NCBI GenBank assembly: GCA_016712265.1
Contig: JADJRJ010000031.1
Coordinates: 1,371,297 to 1,435,296 of the forward strand
Source: Gemmatimonadota bacterium
GTDB lineage: Bacteria > Gemmatimonadota > Gemmatimonadetes > Gemmatimonadales > Gemmatimonadaceae
Direction: 5' to 3'
Length of the DNA: 64,000 nucleotides
Position numbers and translations under genes: made by a program. Positions within the stretch are counted from its first letter, which is position 1. The number at the start of each line of letters is the position of its first letter. Of this stretch, positions 16,247 to 24,918 are shown in pieces. The notes beneath the pieces are model-generated. The model was given only the letters and a program-made list of their open reading frames with translations. It had not been told where the DNA came from and did no database searches.

Positions 16247-19058
16247 AGCGTTGCCCTTGGGGGGCGGGCGCACCACGGTGTGTTGGCGTCCCCGCAGGGC
16301 GCGCCTGCTGAACGTACTGAGTCTCCTTTGCCTCCTGCCCGCAGCAGCCACCGCGCAAGGCGGTGGACGACTCGCGGGACGCGTGGTGGATGCCGGAAGC
16401 GCTCAGGCCATTTCGGGGGTCACCATTGTCGTGGGCGACAGCGCCGCGATCGTGGTAACGGACCTCGACGGGCGGTATCGCACCGGGCTGCTGCGTGTGG
16501 GCAAGTACAAGGTGCTCGCGCGACGCCTGGGGATGCAGCAGAAGCAGTACGACTCGATTGCGGTTGAGGACGGGCAAACGACGGTGGTGAACTTCGCTCT
16601 CTCCGCAGCCGCGGTCTCCCTTGAAGCGGTGGTCGTCAGCGCCGAGCGTGCCGATCGGGCGACGTCCGAGGCCGGCCTGCTCGCTGTGCAGCGGCGCGCC
16701 GCTTCGGCGTCTGACGGAATCAGCGCGGAACAAATCGCGCGCGCGCCGGATAGCGATGCCGGCGAGGCGGCCGTGCGTGTGCCTGGGGTGTCCATTGTGG
16801 ACAACAAGTACGTCGTGGTGCGCGGCCTGGCCGAACGGTACAGCAACACGCTGCTGAATGGTGTGGAGATCGCGTCTCCGGAGCCGTCGAAGAAGGTGGT
16901 GCCGATGGACATCTTCCCGTCGTCGCTGATTGACGGGATCGTCGTCACCAAGAGTGCGACGCCGGACAAGCCTGGCGATTTCTCTGGTGGCAGCGTCGAG
17001 ATTCGCACCAAGGAGTTCCCGGAGGAGTTCGTCTTTCAGTACAACCTCTCCGCGGGCGCCAACTCACTGGTGACCGGTCGGATGGTCGACTTGCCGGAGT
17101 GGAGGGGGCTCGACTACCTCGGCTTCGACGCCGGCAAGCGGCGTCGCGAACCGACGCTTCCGGCGTCCTTCGACGACCCGACGGCGGTGGAGCGATACCA
17201 GGAATCCCTGCGGAACGAATGGACGCCGCGTATGCGCCGTGCGCTCCCGAACCTCGGACTCGGCGTGAACGTCGGGGACCAGAAGCAGTTCGGGTCCAGT
17301 GCCTTTGGGTACCTGACCTCGCTGACCTGGTCGAACAAGAACGAACTGCAGCCAGAGCGGCTCTTTCAGTTCCTGCTCGACCCAAATGCGAACCCCGCGC
17401 GGGGGTATGTCTTCCGGGAGCGACGGTCGGTGGTGGACTGGGGTGGGATCTTCAATACGGCCCTGCGCCTCGGGACCAATCACAAGTTCGGGTGGAAGAA
17501 CCTCTACACACGGAACGCCGAGGAGTATTACGCCACGAACGAAGGGTTCAACGTTGACCTGAACGGGGCGTTCCGCGGCTACCAGTTCTCCTACATCACG
17601 CGCGACCTGATCCAGACGCAGCTCACCGGCGAGCATATCGGGCAATTCATCCGGCCCTGGCGGGCGGAGTGGAAGGGCACAGTGAGCCGCTCGACGCGTG
17701 ACGAGCCGGACAACCGCCAGGTGCCGTACGTGCGCCCGGATGACGACAGCTCGTTCTTCGTAGGGATCAACTCCGACTTCTGGTTCCGTTACCTGCAGGA
17801 TGACCTCAGGGCAGGCCAGGTGGACCTCTCGACGCAGCTCCCGTGGTTTGGTGGGCGTGAGACGATGTTCAAGGTGGGGGGATCGGCGCGTCGCAAGGTG
17901 CGCGAGTTCGACGCCAGGATCGCCGCGCTCTCCCTCAACCTGCAGGGCGCCTTGCCGCCGCGGATTGGCACGCTCCCCCCTGAGCGCCTCTTCCAGCCGG
18001 AGAACGTCGGGGACTTCCTCATCGTGAACTTCCCCGGCAACCTCGCACAGCCGTATTCCGCGGACGATGACCTGTTTGCCGGGTACGCCATGCTGGACCT
18101 GCCGGTGTTCAGCTGGCTGCGCGTGGTCGGTGGTGCGCGGCTGGAGGATTGGCGGCTGAACCTGATGGACGGCGGGCGCGAGCGCTTCGCGATGGACTCC
18201 ACGCTTGTCGCCACGACGCGGAACAACAAGGACGTGCTCTGGTCGGCGAATGCTACCGTGTCGCTCAGCGAGCGAATGAACCTACGGTTGGCAGCGTTCA
18301 AGAGCCTGTCGCGCCCGGACACCCGTGAGCTGTCGCGCGATGAGTATGTCGACCTGGTCGGGTCCTGTCCCCTGATCGGCAACCCGACCTTGCAGCGTAC
18401 CCTCATCACCAACGGCGACCTGCGGTGGGAGTGGTACCCGGGGCCCGGTGAGGTGATCTCGGTCAGCGGATTCTGGAAGTACTTCGAGCAGCCGATCATT
18501 CGCGCCATTACCGGCGACAACAACTGCCGCTTTACCTACAACAACGGGGAAGACGCGACGAACGTCGGGGCGGAGATCGATGTGCGGAAGGGGTTGTCGT
18601 TCCTGCCGGGGGCGCTCGGCAACCTCGCGGTCGGCGTCAACGGCACGTATGTGCAGTCCCGGCTGACCATCGACCCGCGCTTCGGAAACTACGATCGCGA
18701 CCTGCCGCTGGAGGACCAGTCCCCCTGGCTGCTGAACGCGAACCTCAACTGGGTCGACCCGCGCGGCCGCATGGAGGCCTCGGTCCTGTACAACTGGTTC
18801 GACGACCGGGTCTCGCGTTACGGGTTTCGCAGCGGCGGAGGTGGGGAGCAGGGCCCGAACATCATCGAGGAAGGGCGCGGCACGCTCGACGCCAAGGTGC
18901 AGTGGAAGGCGTCGCGCCAATGGACCGTGACCATGACCGGCAAGAACCTGACCGACAACCGCGTCACCTTCCGGCAGGACACGCGCCGTGGGGCGGTGCA
19001 AACCGGATACGCCCAGCCGGGCATCGGCGTGTCCCTTGGAGTGAGCCATGCGCGTTAG
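16233..19058 (+). CDS. TonB-dependent outer-membrane receptor with CarboxypepD-reg-like N-terminus
   Basis: 941 residues. The start at ATG 16233 is set by AGAGGAA at 16221-16227; an upstream ATG at 16209 is less likely. The signal peptide ends AAATAQ. Residues ~45-125 form a carboxypeptidase-regulatory-like domain (GRVVDAGSAQAISGVTIVV). A plug follows with YVVVRGLAERYSNTLLNGVE and ATPDKPGDFSGGSVEIRTKEF, then a 22-strand-type barrel ending in the terminal strand GYAQPGIGVSLGVSHAR. This class imports large or scarce substrates in SusC-like fashion; the substrate is unknown. The last 11 bases overlap the start of the next lipoprotein gene, so the two are translationally coupled, like SusC-type receptors and their surface lipoproteins. 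Confidence 0.9.
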   Translation: MSTSEALPLGGGRTTVCWRPRRARLLNVLSLLCLLPAAATAQGGGRLAGRVVDAGSAQAISGVTIVVGDSAAIVVTDLDGRYRTGLLRVGKYKVLARRLGMQQKQYDSIAVEDGQTTVVNFALSAAAVSLEAVVVSAERADRATSEAGLLAVQRRAASASDGISAEQIARAPDSDAGEAAVRVPGVSIVDNKYVVVRGLAERYSNTLLNGVEIASPEPSKKVVPMDIFPSSLIDGIVVTKSATPDKPGDFSGGSVEIRTKEFPEEFVFQYNLSAGANSLVTGRMVDLPEWRGLDYLGFDAGKRRREPTLPASFDDPTAVERYQESLRNEWTPRMRRALPNLGLGVNVGDQKQFGSSAFGYLTSLTWSNKNELQPERLFQFLLDPNANPARGYVFRERRSVVDWGGIFNTALRLGTNHKFGWKNLYTRNAEEYYATNEGFNVDLNGAFRGYQFSYITRDLIQTQLTGEHIGQFIRPWRAEWKGTVSRSTRDEPDNRQVPYVRPDDDSSFFVGINSDFWFRYLQDDLRAGQVDLSTQLPWFGGRETMFKVGGSARRKVREFDARIAALSLNLQGALPPRIGTLPPERLFQPENVGDFLIVNFPGNLAQPYSADDDLFAGYAMLDLPVFSWLRVVGGARLEDWRLNLMDGGRERFAMDSTLVATTRNNKDVLWSANATVSLSERMNLRLAAFKSLSRPDTRELSRDEYVDLVGSCPLIGNPTLQRTLITNGDLRWEWYPGPGEVISVSGFWKYFEQPIIRAITGDNNCRFTYNNGEDATNVGAEIDVRKGLSFLPGALGNLAVGVNGTYVQSRLTIDPRFGNYDRDLPLEDQSPWLLNANLNWVDPRGRMEASVLYNWFDDRVSRYGFRSGGGGEQGPNIIEEGRGTLDAKVQWKASRQWTVTMTGKNLTDNRVTFRQDTRRGAVQTGYAQPGIGVSLGVSHAR

Positions 19059-22000
19059 GCACTGGTTACCCGGCCTTGGAACGCTGGCGGTTCTTGCCGC
19101 CTGCGGCACCGAACAGACGGCCGTCGATGCGGCGCCGACCGCTGCAGCCCTCCGTGTGGAGGCCGTAGGCGTCAGTTCGGTGTCGATTTCGTGGGACCGA
19201 GTGAATGCCGCCAATGTGACGGGATATGAGTTGCAGCGGCGCGAAGACCTGAACGGGCCCTTCCGTCCCGTGGGGGGCAGCATCCCGCAGGCCGCCGGTC
19301 GTATCACGGTCTTCGACAACGAGGTCAAGCCGGAGACCTACTATGGCTATCGTGTCCTGACGCTCACGACTCTTGGCGGGCGATCCGGCCCGTCGACCGT
19401 GGGTGGGGCGCGCACCCCTTCGTTGCCCACGCTCGTCGTGACCGTCACCACGACAGCGCCGAACGACGGCTCCATGGACCCGGACGGGTATGTGGCCACC
19501 GTCCTCGGGCCGCGCGATACGGTCACGACCTCGATCGGGACCAACGGGCAGCGGCGCCTGGGCGCCCTGCGGGCGGGGAACTACCTGGTGGTGCTACGTG
19601 GTCTTGCCCGTAATTGTGATTTCCAGACGGGCGACTCGCTCCGGACGGCGGTGGTCACTGACATCGGCCTCGAGACCGAGACCTCTGTCCGCTTTGATGT
19701 GTCCTGTCGAGATCCGCGCCGCGGCAGTGTTGTCATCCGATACGAGCAGGATGGCGATACCACCGATGCCGACGGGGTGGGGCTCAGCGTCACGGGACTC
19801 CTGACCGAGCCTGATCCCGTCGATACCACGCGGGTGTTCGTGCGCACGGAACGGATCCAGACGCGCATCGCGACCTACCGCTACGACAATCTCCGAGGCG
19901 GTCAGTACGAAGTGACGCTCAGCGACATTGCGGCCGTGTGCAACGTGATTGGCAACCGCCGTCGCACCGTGACGGTGAAGGCGCTTTCGCTGGACACGCT
20001 GCGCTTCAATGCCAGCTGCTCCCGCCCGCAACAGCTCCCTGATACCGTGGGGAAGCCCGTGGTTCTGGAGCACGTGTGGTCTGCGGATGCTGCGCCGACA
20101 GGAACGAAGGTGTCCCTCACCACCACCTTTGATGGGACGCGCCTGCCGACAACCTCTTTCCAGGGGGTGTCGTTCGACGTGGGCTACTCGCCAACGGTCC
20201 TTCGCTTCGACTCCGTTCGCAAGGCCGACATCGGCACCCTGACGTCTAACGGACGGAGCAATCCGGGGTTGGTGCTGATGGCAGGCCTCGAAACGGACCC
20301 GGGTGGCTTTAGCGGCCGCATCGTGCTCGGTCGGATCTGGTTTACGGTGATTGGCGCGACCGGGACCAGCACGAGAACCGGCACCGTGCTCAAGTCGCTG
20401 CGTCCGGTCGGCGTGGGGAGCCCGGAGGAGGTCAGCAAGCTCCGTGCGCGGGAAGCCACCTTCACGGTCGGCACCTTCACGACACAGAACGTGCCGCCGG
20501 TGGCGCGTGCGAATGGTCCCTACGCGGCCACTGCAGGCGTGGCGATCCGCCTCTCGGCGATCGGTTCGACCGATCCCGACGGGCGTGTCACTGCCTGGCA
20601 GTGGGACTTTGGCGATGGGACCCCGCGGGTGAATGGGGAAACGGTGGACCACGTCTATGAGAACGCGGGCACCTTCACGGCGTCTGTCACGGTGACGGAC
20701 GACAAGGGGGCGACCCATACCGACCAGGCGCGGGTCACAGTCACGAACTCCGGGGCCCCGAATGTCGCCCCGACGGCGCGCATCTCGGCGCCGGCGAGTG
20801 CTACGGTCAACAGCTCGGTCACCTTCAGTGGGACGCAGTCCACGGACCCTGATGGGACGATTCAGTCATACGCGTGGGCCTTTGGCGACGGGACCATCAG
20901 TTCGGGTCCGACGGTCGCCAAGGTCTACAGCGCCCCAGGCACCTACAACGCGACGCTCACGGTCACCGATAACCGCAACGCGCGGTCGACGGCTTCGCAC
21001 GTCATCACCATCACGGCGGCGAACCCGGGAACGACGCCGTTCTCATGGAATGCGACCTTCAGTGCGGTCGACCAGGTGAACCAGAGCGTGGATCTGACAT
21101 TGACGCTCGATCTGTCGGCGGACATCCCCGAGACGCCGGGACCCGAGGAGCTCAGTTCGTTCCTGGTGGATTCACTCAAGTGGGACCCCGTCATCCTGCG
21201 ACTGGACGCGTTCAACTTTGGTCCGGGTCAACAGCAGACCGTGGACCAGTCGGATATCGCGCGTGGCAAGGTACGGTTCAGCGGTGGCACGGCGCCGGGG
21301 CAGAATCGTGGGGTGCTGACCATCGCGCGTCTGCGGTTCAAGGTCCTCGGCGGCCTGGGCGCGAGGGCCACCACCTTTACGGCGCTCGGCCCGCTCGTCG
21401 GCACGCCGGCCACCGGGTCCTTCAACTACCGGCCGAAGACCGATGTGCGCGAGGCCTCGTTTGTGAACGGGCCTCCAGTGCAGACGGGGACGATCCTTGG
21501 GGCGGTGACGTCCCCACAGAAGGGCAACATCCAGGGAGCGACGATCACGGTGAGCGGTGGCCTGAGCGCGACCACCGCGGCCAATGGCTCGTACAGCGTG
21601 GCAAACGTGCCGAGTGGGAGTCGCACGGTGACCGTGTCCGGATTGCCGAGTGACTGCACGGCGCCGCCGGCGCAGAGCGTGACTGTCACCGGTGGCGGAG
21701 TACACACCGTGAACTTCGCGGTCACGTGCACACCGCCGCCACCGACAGGGACCGTGACAGGTCTCGTGACCTCGAGTCTCGGTGGCGTGATCGCCGGGGC
21801 CACGGTGACGATTGCGCCGAACACGACGACGACGGACAGCACCGGGCGGTACACGATCGCGGGGGCGCCGTCACCCACGGGATCGATCCAAGTGACTGCC
21901 GGTGGGTGCACGTCGCGGACGGTGATCTACAACGGACTGGTGGCGAATGACACACTCACGCAGGATGTGCTGTTGACCTGCCAGCCGACGGGTGGGGCGA

Positions 22001-22461
22001 CCTATCCGTTCACCCTCACGTGGGGGAACATCACCAACACCGGCCCGACGGGTCGCCAGGTGACCGCGATCTTCGCGATCGACATGGGACCGGCCCCTGG
22101 GCGTCCCGACGTGAACGGGAGCGGCGCGGACGAACTCGTCGCGCTGAACTGGACGCTGCAGTATGCGAGCACCGCGCTCGCCTACCGGTCGCGCACGATT
22201 CTGGCGAGCAACCTGGACCTGATCGCCGTGGGGAATCCGTCGCCCGGGCTGACCAACCTGGCGCAGACCAGCTCGCAGAACCTCACCGATAGCGGCAACA
22301 TTCAGTTGGTGCGGGTGACCTTCGACATCGTGTCCGGCTTCTCGGGAACGGTGACGCCGACGATCACGCTGAACCAGGCGCGCGCCGGCTCGTTCTCCGC
22401 CGCAGTGAACGTGGATTCGTCAGTGCGGATTGGGACGGTGCCGACGCTGACCGTGCCCTGA
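19048..22461 (+). CDS. Giant modular lipoprotein: FN3, cohesin-like x3, PKD x2, carboxypeptidase-regulatory-like modules
   Basis: 1137 residues. ATG 19048 lies inside the receptor gene (11-base overlap). The lipobox is LAAC (Cys19). In order: FN3 (about 30-115); two two-Cys beta modules, each ending in a V-S-C/A-S-C type strand; a cohesin-like domain (about 330-475); two PKD domains (WDFGDG near 530, AFGDG near 615); a second cohesin-like domain (about 660-810); two carboxypeptidase-regulatory-like modules; and a third cohesin-like domain to the end (GRQVTAIFAIDMG, SSQNLT, IQLVRVTFDI, TPTITLNQ). All are extracellular binding folds with no visible catalytic site. Coupling to the receptor suggests a surface-exposed capture or scaffold partner. 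Calling the domains cohesin rests on fold pattern, not a search. Confidence 0.8.
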   Translation: MRVRHWLPGLGTLAVLAACGTEQTAVDAAPTAAALRVEAVGVSSVSISWDRVNAANVTGYELQRREDLNGPFRPVGGSIPQAAGRITVFDNEVKPETYYGYRVLTLTTLGGRSGPSTVGGARTPSLPTLVVTVTTTAPNDGSMDPDGYVATVLGPRDTVTTSIGTNGQRRLGALRAGNYLVVLRGLARNCDFQTGDSLRTAVVTDIGLETETSVRFDVSCRDPRRGSVVIRYEQDGDTTDADGVGLSVTGLLTEPDPVDTTRVFVRTERIQTRIATYRYDNLRGGQYEVTLSDIAAVCNVIGNRRRTVTVKALSLDTLRFNASCSRPQQLPDTVGKPVVLEHVWSADAAPTGTKVSLTTTFDGTRLPTTSFQGVSFDVGYSPTVLRFDSVRKADIGTLTSNGRSNPGLVLMAGLETDPGGFSGRIVLGRIWFTVIGATGTSTRTGTVLKSLRPVGVGSPEEVSKLRAREATFTVGTFTTQNVPPVARANGPYAATAGVAIRLSAIGSTDPDGRVTAWQWDFGDGTPRVNGETVDHVYENAGTFTASVTVTDDKGATHTDQARVTVTNSGAPNVAPTARISAPASATVNSSVTFSGTQSTDPDGTIQSYAWAFGDGTISSGPTVAKVYSAPGTYNATLTVTDNRNARSTASHVITITAANPGTTPFSWNATFSAVDQVNQSVDLTLTLDLSADIPETPGPEELSSFLVDSLKWDPVILRLDAFNFGPGQQQTVDQSDIARGKVRFSGGTAPGQNRGVLTIARLRFKVLGGLGARATTFTALGPLVGTPATGSFNYRPKTDVREASFVNGPPVQTGTILGAVTSPQKGNIQGATITVSGGLSATTAANGSYSVANVPSGSRTVTVSGLPSDCTAPPAQSVTVTGGGVHTVNFAVTCTPPPPTGTVTGLVTSSLGGVIAGATVTIAPNTTTTDSTGRYTIAGAPSPTGSIQVTAGGCTSRTVIYNGLVANDTLTQDVLLTCQPTGGATYPFTLTWGNITNTGPTGRQVTAIFAIDMGPAPGRPDVNGSGADELVALNWTLQYASTALAYRSRTILASNLDLIAVGNPSPGLTNLAQTSSQNLTDSGNIQLVRVTFDIVSGFSGTVTPTITLNQARAGSFSAAVNVDSSVRIGTVPTLTVP

Positions 22462-22477
22462 GACGGGGAGCGGTGGG

Positions 22478-22512
22478 ACGCGCGGGAGGCCCGGATCGGG
22501 TCTCCCGCGCGT
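22478..22512 (+). terminator. Hairpin terminator after the receptor/lipoprotein pair
   Basis: ACGCGCGGGAG (22478-22488) pairs perfectly with CTCCCGCGCGT (22502-22512) over a 13-base loop. It starts 16 bases after the stop of the giant lipoprotein and is followed by a short TTGCGTTT. It probably ends the receptor-lipoprotein transcript, so the next gene would have its own promoter in 22513-22695. Confidence 0.65.
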
Positions 22513-22659
22513 TGCGTTTCGGGCTGCAGGAGGCGGCCGCGTTGCCGTTACATGGTGCGTCACGGATGCGCCCATTTCGGTGACCTGTTCCGCACAGCAC
22601 CGGTACGGCCGGCACGGACCCGCTGTGACCTCGCGCACCCATCATCTGCTTGCTCGCAA

Positions 22660-22679
22660 AACGCCGAATTGGCGGCGTT
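22660..22679 (+). promoter_or_regulatory. 5' leader hairpin and strong RBS of the 22.7-kb lipoprotein gene
   Basis: AACGCCG (22660-22666) pairs with CGGCGTT (22673-22679) around AATTGG. It stands 17 bases before a perfect GGAGG (22696-22700), itself 8 bases from ATG 22709. A leader hairpin next to a strong ribosome-binding site suits a stable, highly translated mRNA. Confidence 0.4.
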
Positions 22680-22708
22680 CGAGCGAATCCCCCATGGAGG
22701 AACAAGCA

Positions 22709-24823
22709 ATGCAGCTGACGCGCACCAGCGCCGGCCGTCGCTTCTTCACCACCGCAGCCGCGGGACTTGCATTAGTCCTGGCCGCGTGTGGAAAAGAAGC
22801 GGGGGTCGGTCCGGTCAATCCGGAGCTTCCCAGCAACCCGGTCATTCCCCCGCAGTATCGTGGCGCCGCTTTCGTCGTTGACGTAAGCTCGCTCAAGAAG
22901 TCGATCCGCATCACCCCCCCGCAGGGCTCCATCCGCAACGCGATCACCAACGCGACGACCAATATCGCGGGCGACTTCGCGCGTGGTGTGCCGAAGCTCG
23001 GCAACCCGGCGAACGAAGACCAGACCTTCTCCTCGTTGCTCGGTGGTGACGTCGTCGACCTCGTCGCGACCAACTACCAGGCGGGCGCCCTTGGCGCGGT
23101 GCAGCCGAACAAGATCCTCATCACGTTCGACCTTCAGATCAACAACAAGCTCAACGGCGTTGACCTGATCCTCCCGACCTGGCCGGCTCCCCCCGCGGGC
23201 GCTGCCGGGCCGCTGCTCTTCCCGTTTGAAATCGGCGTGACCACGACCAGCGGTGGTGTGTCGGTCGGTGGCGCTGGCAACGAAGTCATCGTGTCCTCGC
23301 CGCGCGGTGGCGCGGTGACCGTCTCGAACGATTGGGACGGCAACGGCACCCCGGGTTCGGGCGCGCCGCACAACTTCTTCAACGACGTCGGCTGCACCGC
23401 GACGGCCAATGACTGCTTCCGCAACGAAGAGTACGCCGCGATCCCGGCCCTCGGGTCGTCCGCTGCTCGTCGCGTCGGCTTCCTCATTGACCCGACCGTT
23501 GGCGACTTCCGCGTGAAGATGATCCTGGCTGCTGACCTCCGGAACGCCGGTGGCCCGGCGCAGTTCGGCACGGTCGACGGCACCGTCACCTCGCCGCAGG
23601 TTGGCCCGATCTCGGGCGCTTCGATCAGCATCAGCGGCGGTTTCTCGGGCACGACCGGCGCGACCGGTTCGTACTCGGTGTCCAACGTCGGCGTCGGTGC
23701 GCGCACGGTCTCCGTGAGCAACCTCCCGGCGGGCTGTACGGCTCCGGCCTCGCAGTCGGTTACGGTCACGAACGGTGGAACCTCGACCGCGAACTTCTCG
23801 GTCACCTGCGCCGTGCCGACCGGCAACGTCGCTGGTGCGATCTCCTCGAGCCTCGGTGGTGCGCTCGCGGGTGTCTCCGTCACGGTGACCCCGACGGGTG
23901 GTTCCGCTTCGGCCCCGGCGACGACGAGCGCTGCTGGTGCCTACAGCATCACGGTCCCGGTTGGCCCGGGCACCGGTGCGGTGACCCTCGGCAACCTGCC
24001 GGCCAACTGCACCAACCCCGGCGCGACGAACTACTCCGGCCTGACGAGCGGTGGCACGGTGACGTTGAACGTCACGGTGACCTGCACGGCTCCGCCGCAG
24101 TTCGGCACGCTGACCGGTACGGTTTCCTCGAGCCTCGGCGGCATCGTCGCGGGCGCGACGGTCTCCGTTGGTGCGGCCACGACGACCACGAACGCCAGCG
24201 GCGTGTACACGCTGCCGAACGTTCCGGTTGGCGCGGGCACGGTCTCCTTCTCCGCGTCGAGCTGCACGGCCGGGACGGCCCCCTATTCGGGCCTCACGAA
24301 CGGCGGCACGGTGACGGTGAACACCACGTTGACCTGCACGGTTCCGGTCTTCCAGTATCCGTTCACGGCGACCTGGGGCGCGATCACGAACACCGGTCCG
24401 ACGGGCCGTCAGGTCCAGGTGACCTTCGCCATCGACATGGGCTCGGCCCCTGGCCGTGCTGACGTCAATGGTGCAGCCGCCGACGAACTCGTTGCCGCGA
24501 ACTGGACCTTCCAGTTCAACGGCGCGGCCCTGACGTACCAGGCCCGGACGATCATCGGTGGCACCAACGGCGGGCTCGACCTCATCGCGGTCGGCAACCC
24601 GTCGTCGGGCCTCACGAACTTCGCCCAGACGTCGTCGCAGAATCTCACGGAGCAGGGTGTCATTCAGCTGGTCCGTGTGACGTACAACATCGCGGCCGGC
24701 TTCTCCGGCACGATCACCCCGACCATCACGCTCAACCAGCTGCGCGCGGGTTCGTTCGCGGCGCCGGTGAACGTGGATAACAGCGGCCAGGTTGTTGCGC
24801 CGCCGACCCTCACGGTTCCCTGA
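22709..24823 (+). CDS. Lipoprotein: novel DWDG domain, three two-Cys modules, C-terminal cohesin-like domain
   Basis: 704 residues; ATG 22709 is set by GGAGG at 22696-22700. The lipobox is LAAC. Residues ~45-285 are the unrecognised domain shared with the genes at 14954 and 29200 (AFVVDVSSLKKSIRI, LLGGDVVDLVATNYQ, LPTWPAPP, SNDWDGNGTPGSG, DPTVGDFRVKMILAADL). Three carboxypeptidase-regulatory-like modules follow, each with a conserved Cys pair (LPAGCTAP to VTC, and so on). The last ~150 residues are a cohesin-like domain nearly the same as the end of the 19.0-22.5 kb protein. The gene uses more T-ending codons (GTT, GCT) than its neighbours, which with the RBS suggests high expression. Probably an abundant surface lipoprotein; the ligand is unknown. 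Confidence 0.8.
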   Translation: MQLTRTSAGRRFFTTAAAGLALVLAACGKEAGVGPVNPELPSNPVIPPQYRGAAFVVDVSSLKKSIRITPPQGSIRNAITNATTNIAGDFARGVPKLGNPANEDQTFSSLLGGDVVDLVATNYQAGALGAVQPNKILITFDLQINNKLNGVDLILPTWPAPPAGAAGPLLFPFEIGVTTTSGGVSVGGAGNEVIVSSPRGGAVTVSNDWDGNGTPGSGAPHNFFNDVGCTATANDCFRNEEYAAIPALGSSAARRVGFLIDPTVGDFRVKMILAADLRNAGGPAQFGTVDGTVTSPQVGPISGASISISGGFSGTTGATGSYSVSNVGVGARTVSVSNLPAGCTAPASQSVTVTNGGTSTANFSVTCAVPTGNVAGAISSSLGGALAGVSVTVTPTGGSASAPATTSAAGAYSITVPVGPGTGAVTLGNLPANCTNPGATNYSGLTSGGTVTLNVTVTCTAPPQFGTLTGTVSSSLGGIVAGATVSVGAATTTTNASGVYTLPNVPVGAGTVSFSASSCTAGTAPYSGLTNGGTVTVNTTLTCTVPVFQYPFTATWGAITNTGPTGRQVQVTFAIDMGSAPGRADVNGAAADELVAANWTFQFNGAALTYQARTIIGGTNGGLDLIAVGNPSSGLTNFAQTSSQNLTEQGVIQLVRVTYNIAAGFSGTITPTITLNQLRAGSFAAPVNVDNSGQVVAPPTLTVP

Positions 24824-24833
24824 CCGGAACCAT

Positions 24834-24876
24834 CCATGGATGTCGCTGCCGTCACGTCCGGCAGCGGCATCCATGG
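24834..24876 (+). terminator. Long intergenic hairpin
   Basis: An 18-base arm at 24834-24851 (CCATGGATG...) pairs with 24859-24876 with one G-U wobble and a 7-base loop. It lies between two same-strand lipoprotein genes. It has no T tail, so it may be an attenuator or an mRNA-end stabiliser that lets the upstream gene be expressed more than the downstream one. Confidence 0.6.
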
Positions 24877-24918
24877 ACCTGGCTCGACTCACGCCTACTC
24901 CACAGGAGTTCCCTACAG

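Noticed and set aside
22772..24892. Long open frame (~700 codons) on the minus strand opposite the 22.7-kb lipoprotein gene
   Set aside because: Arg/Gly/Asp-rich, low complexity and without any fold-like pattern; a mirror of the GC-rich plus-strand gene, which has signal peptide, RBS and paralogs.
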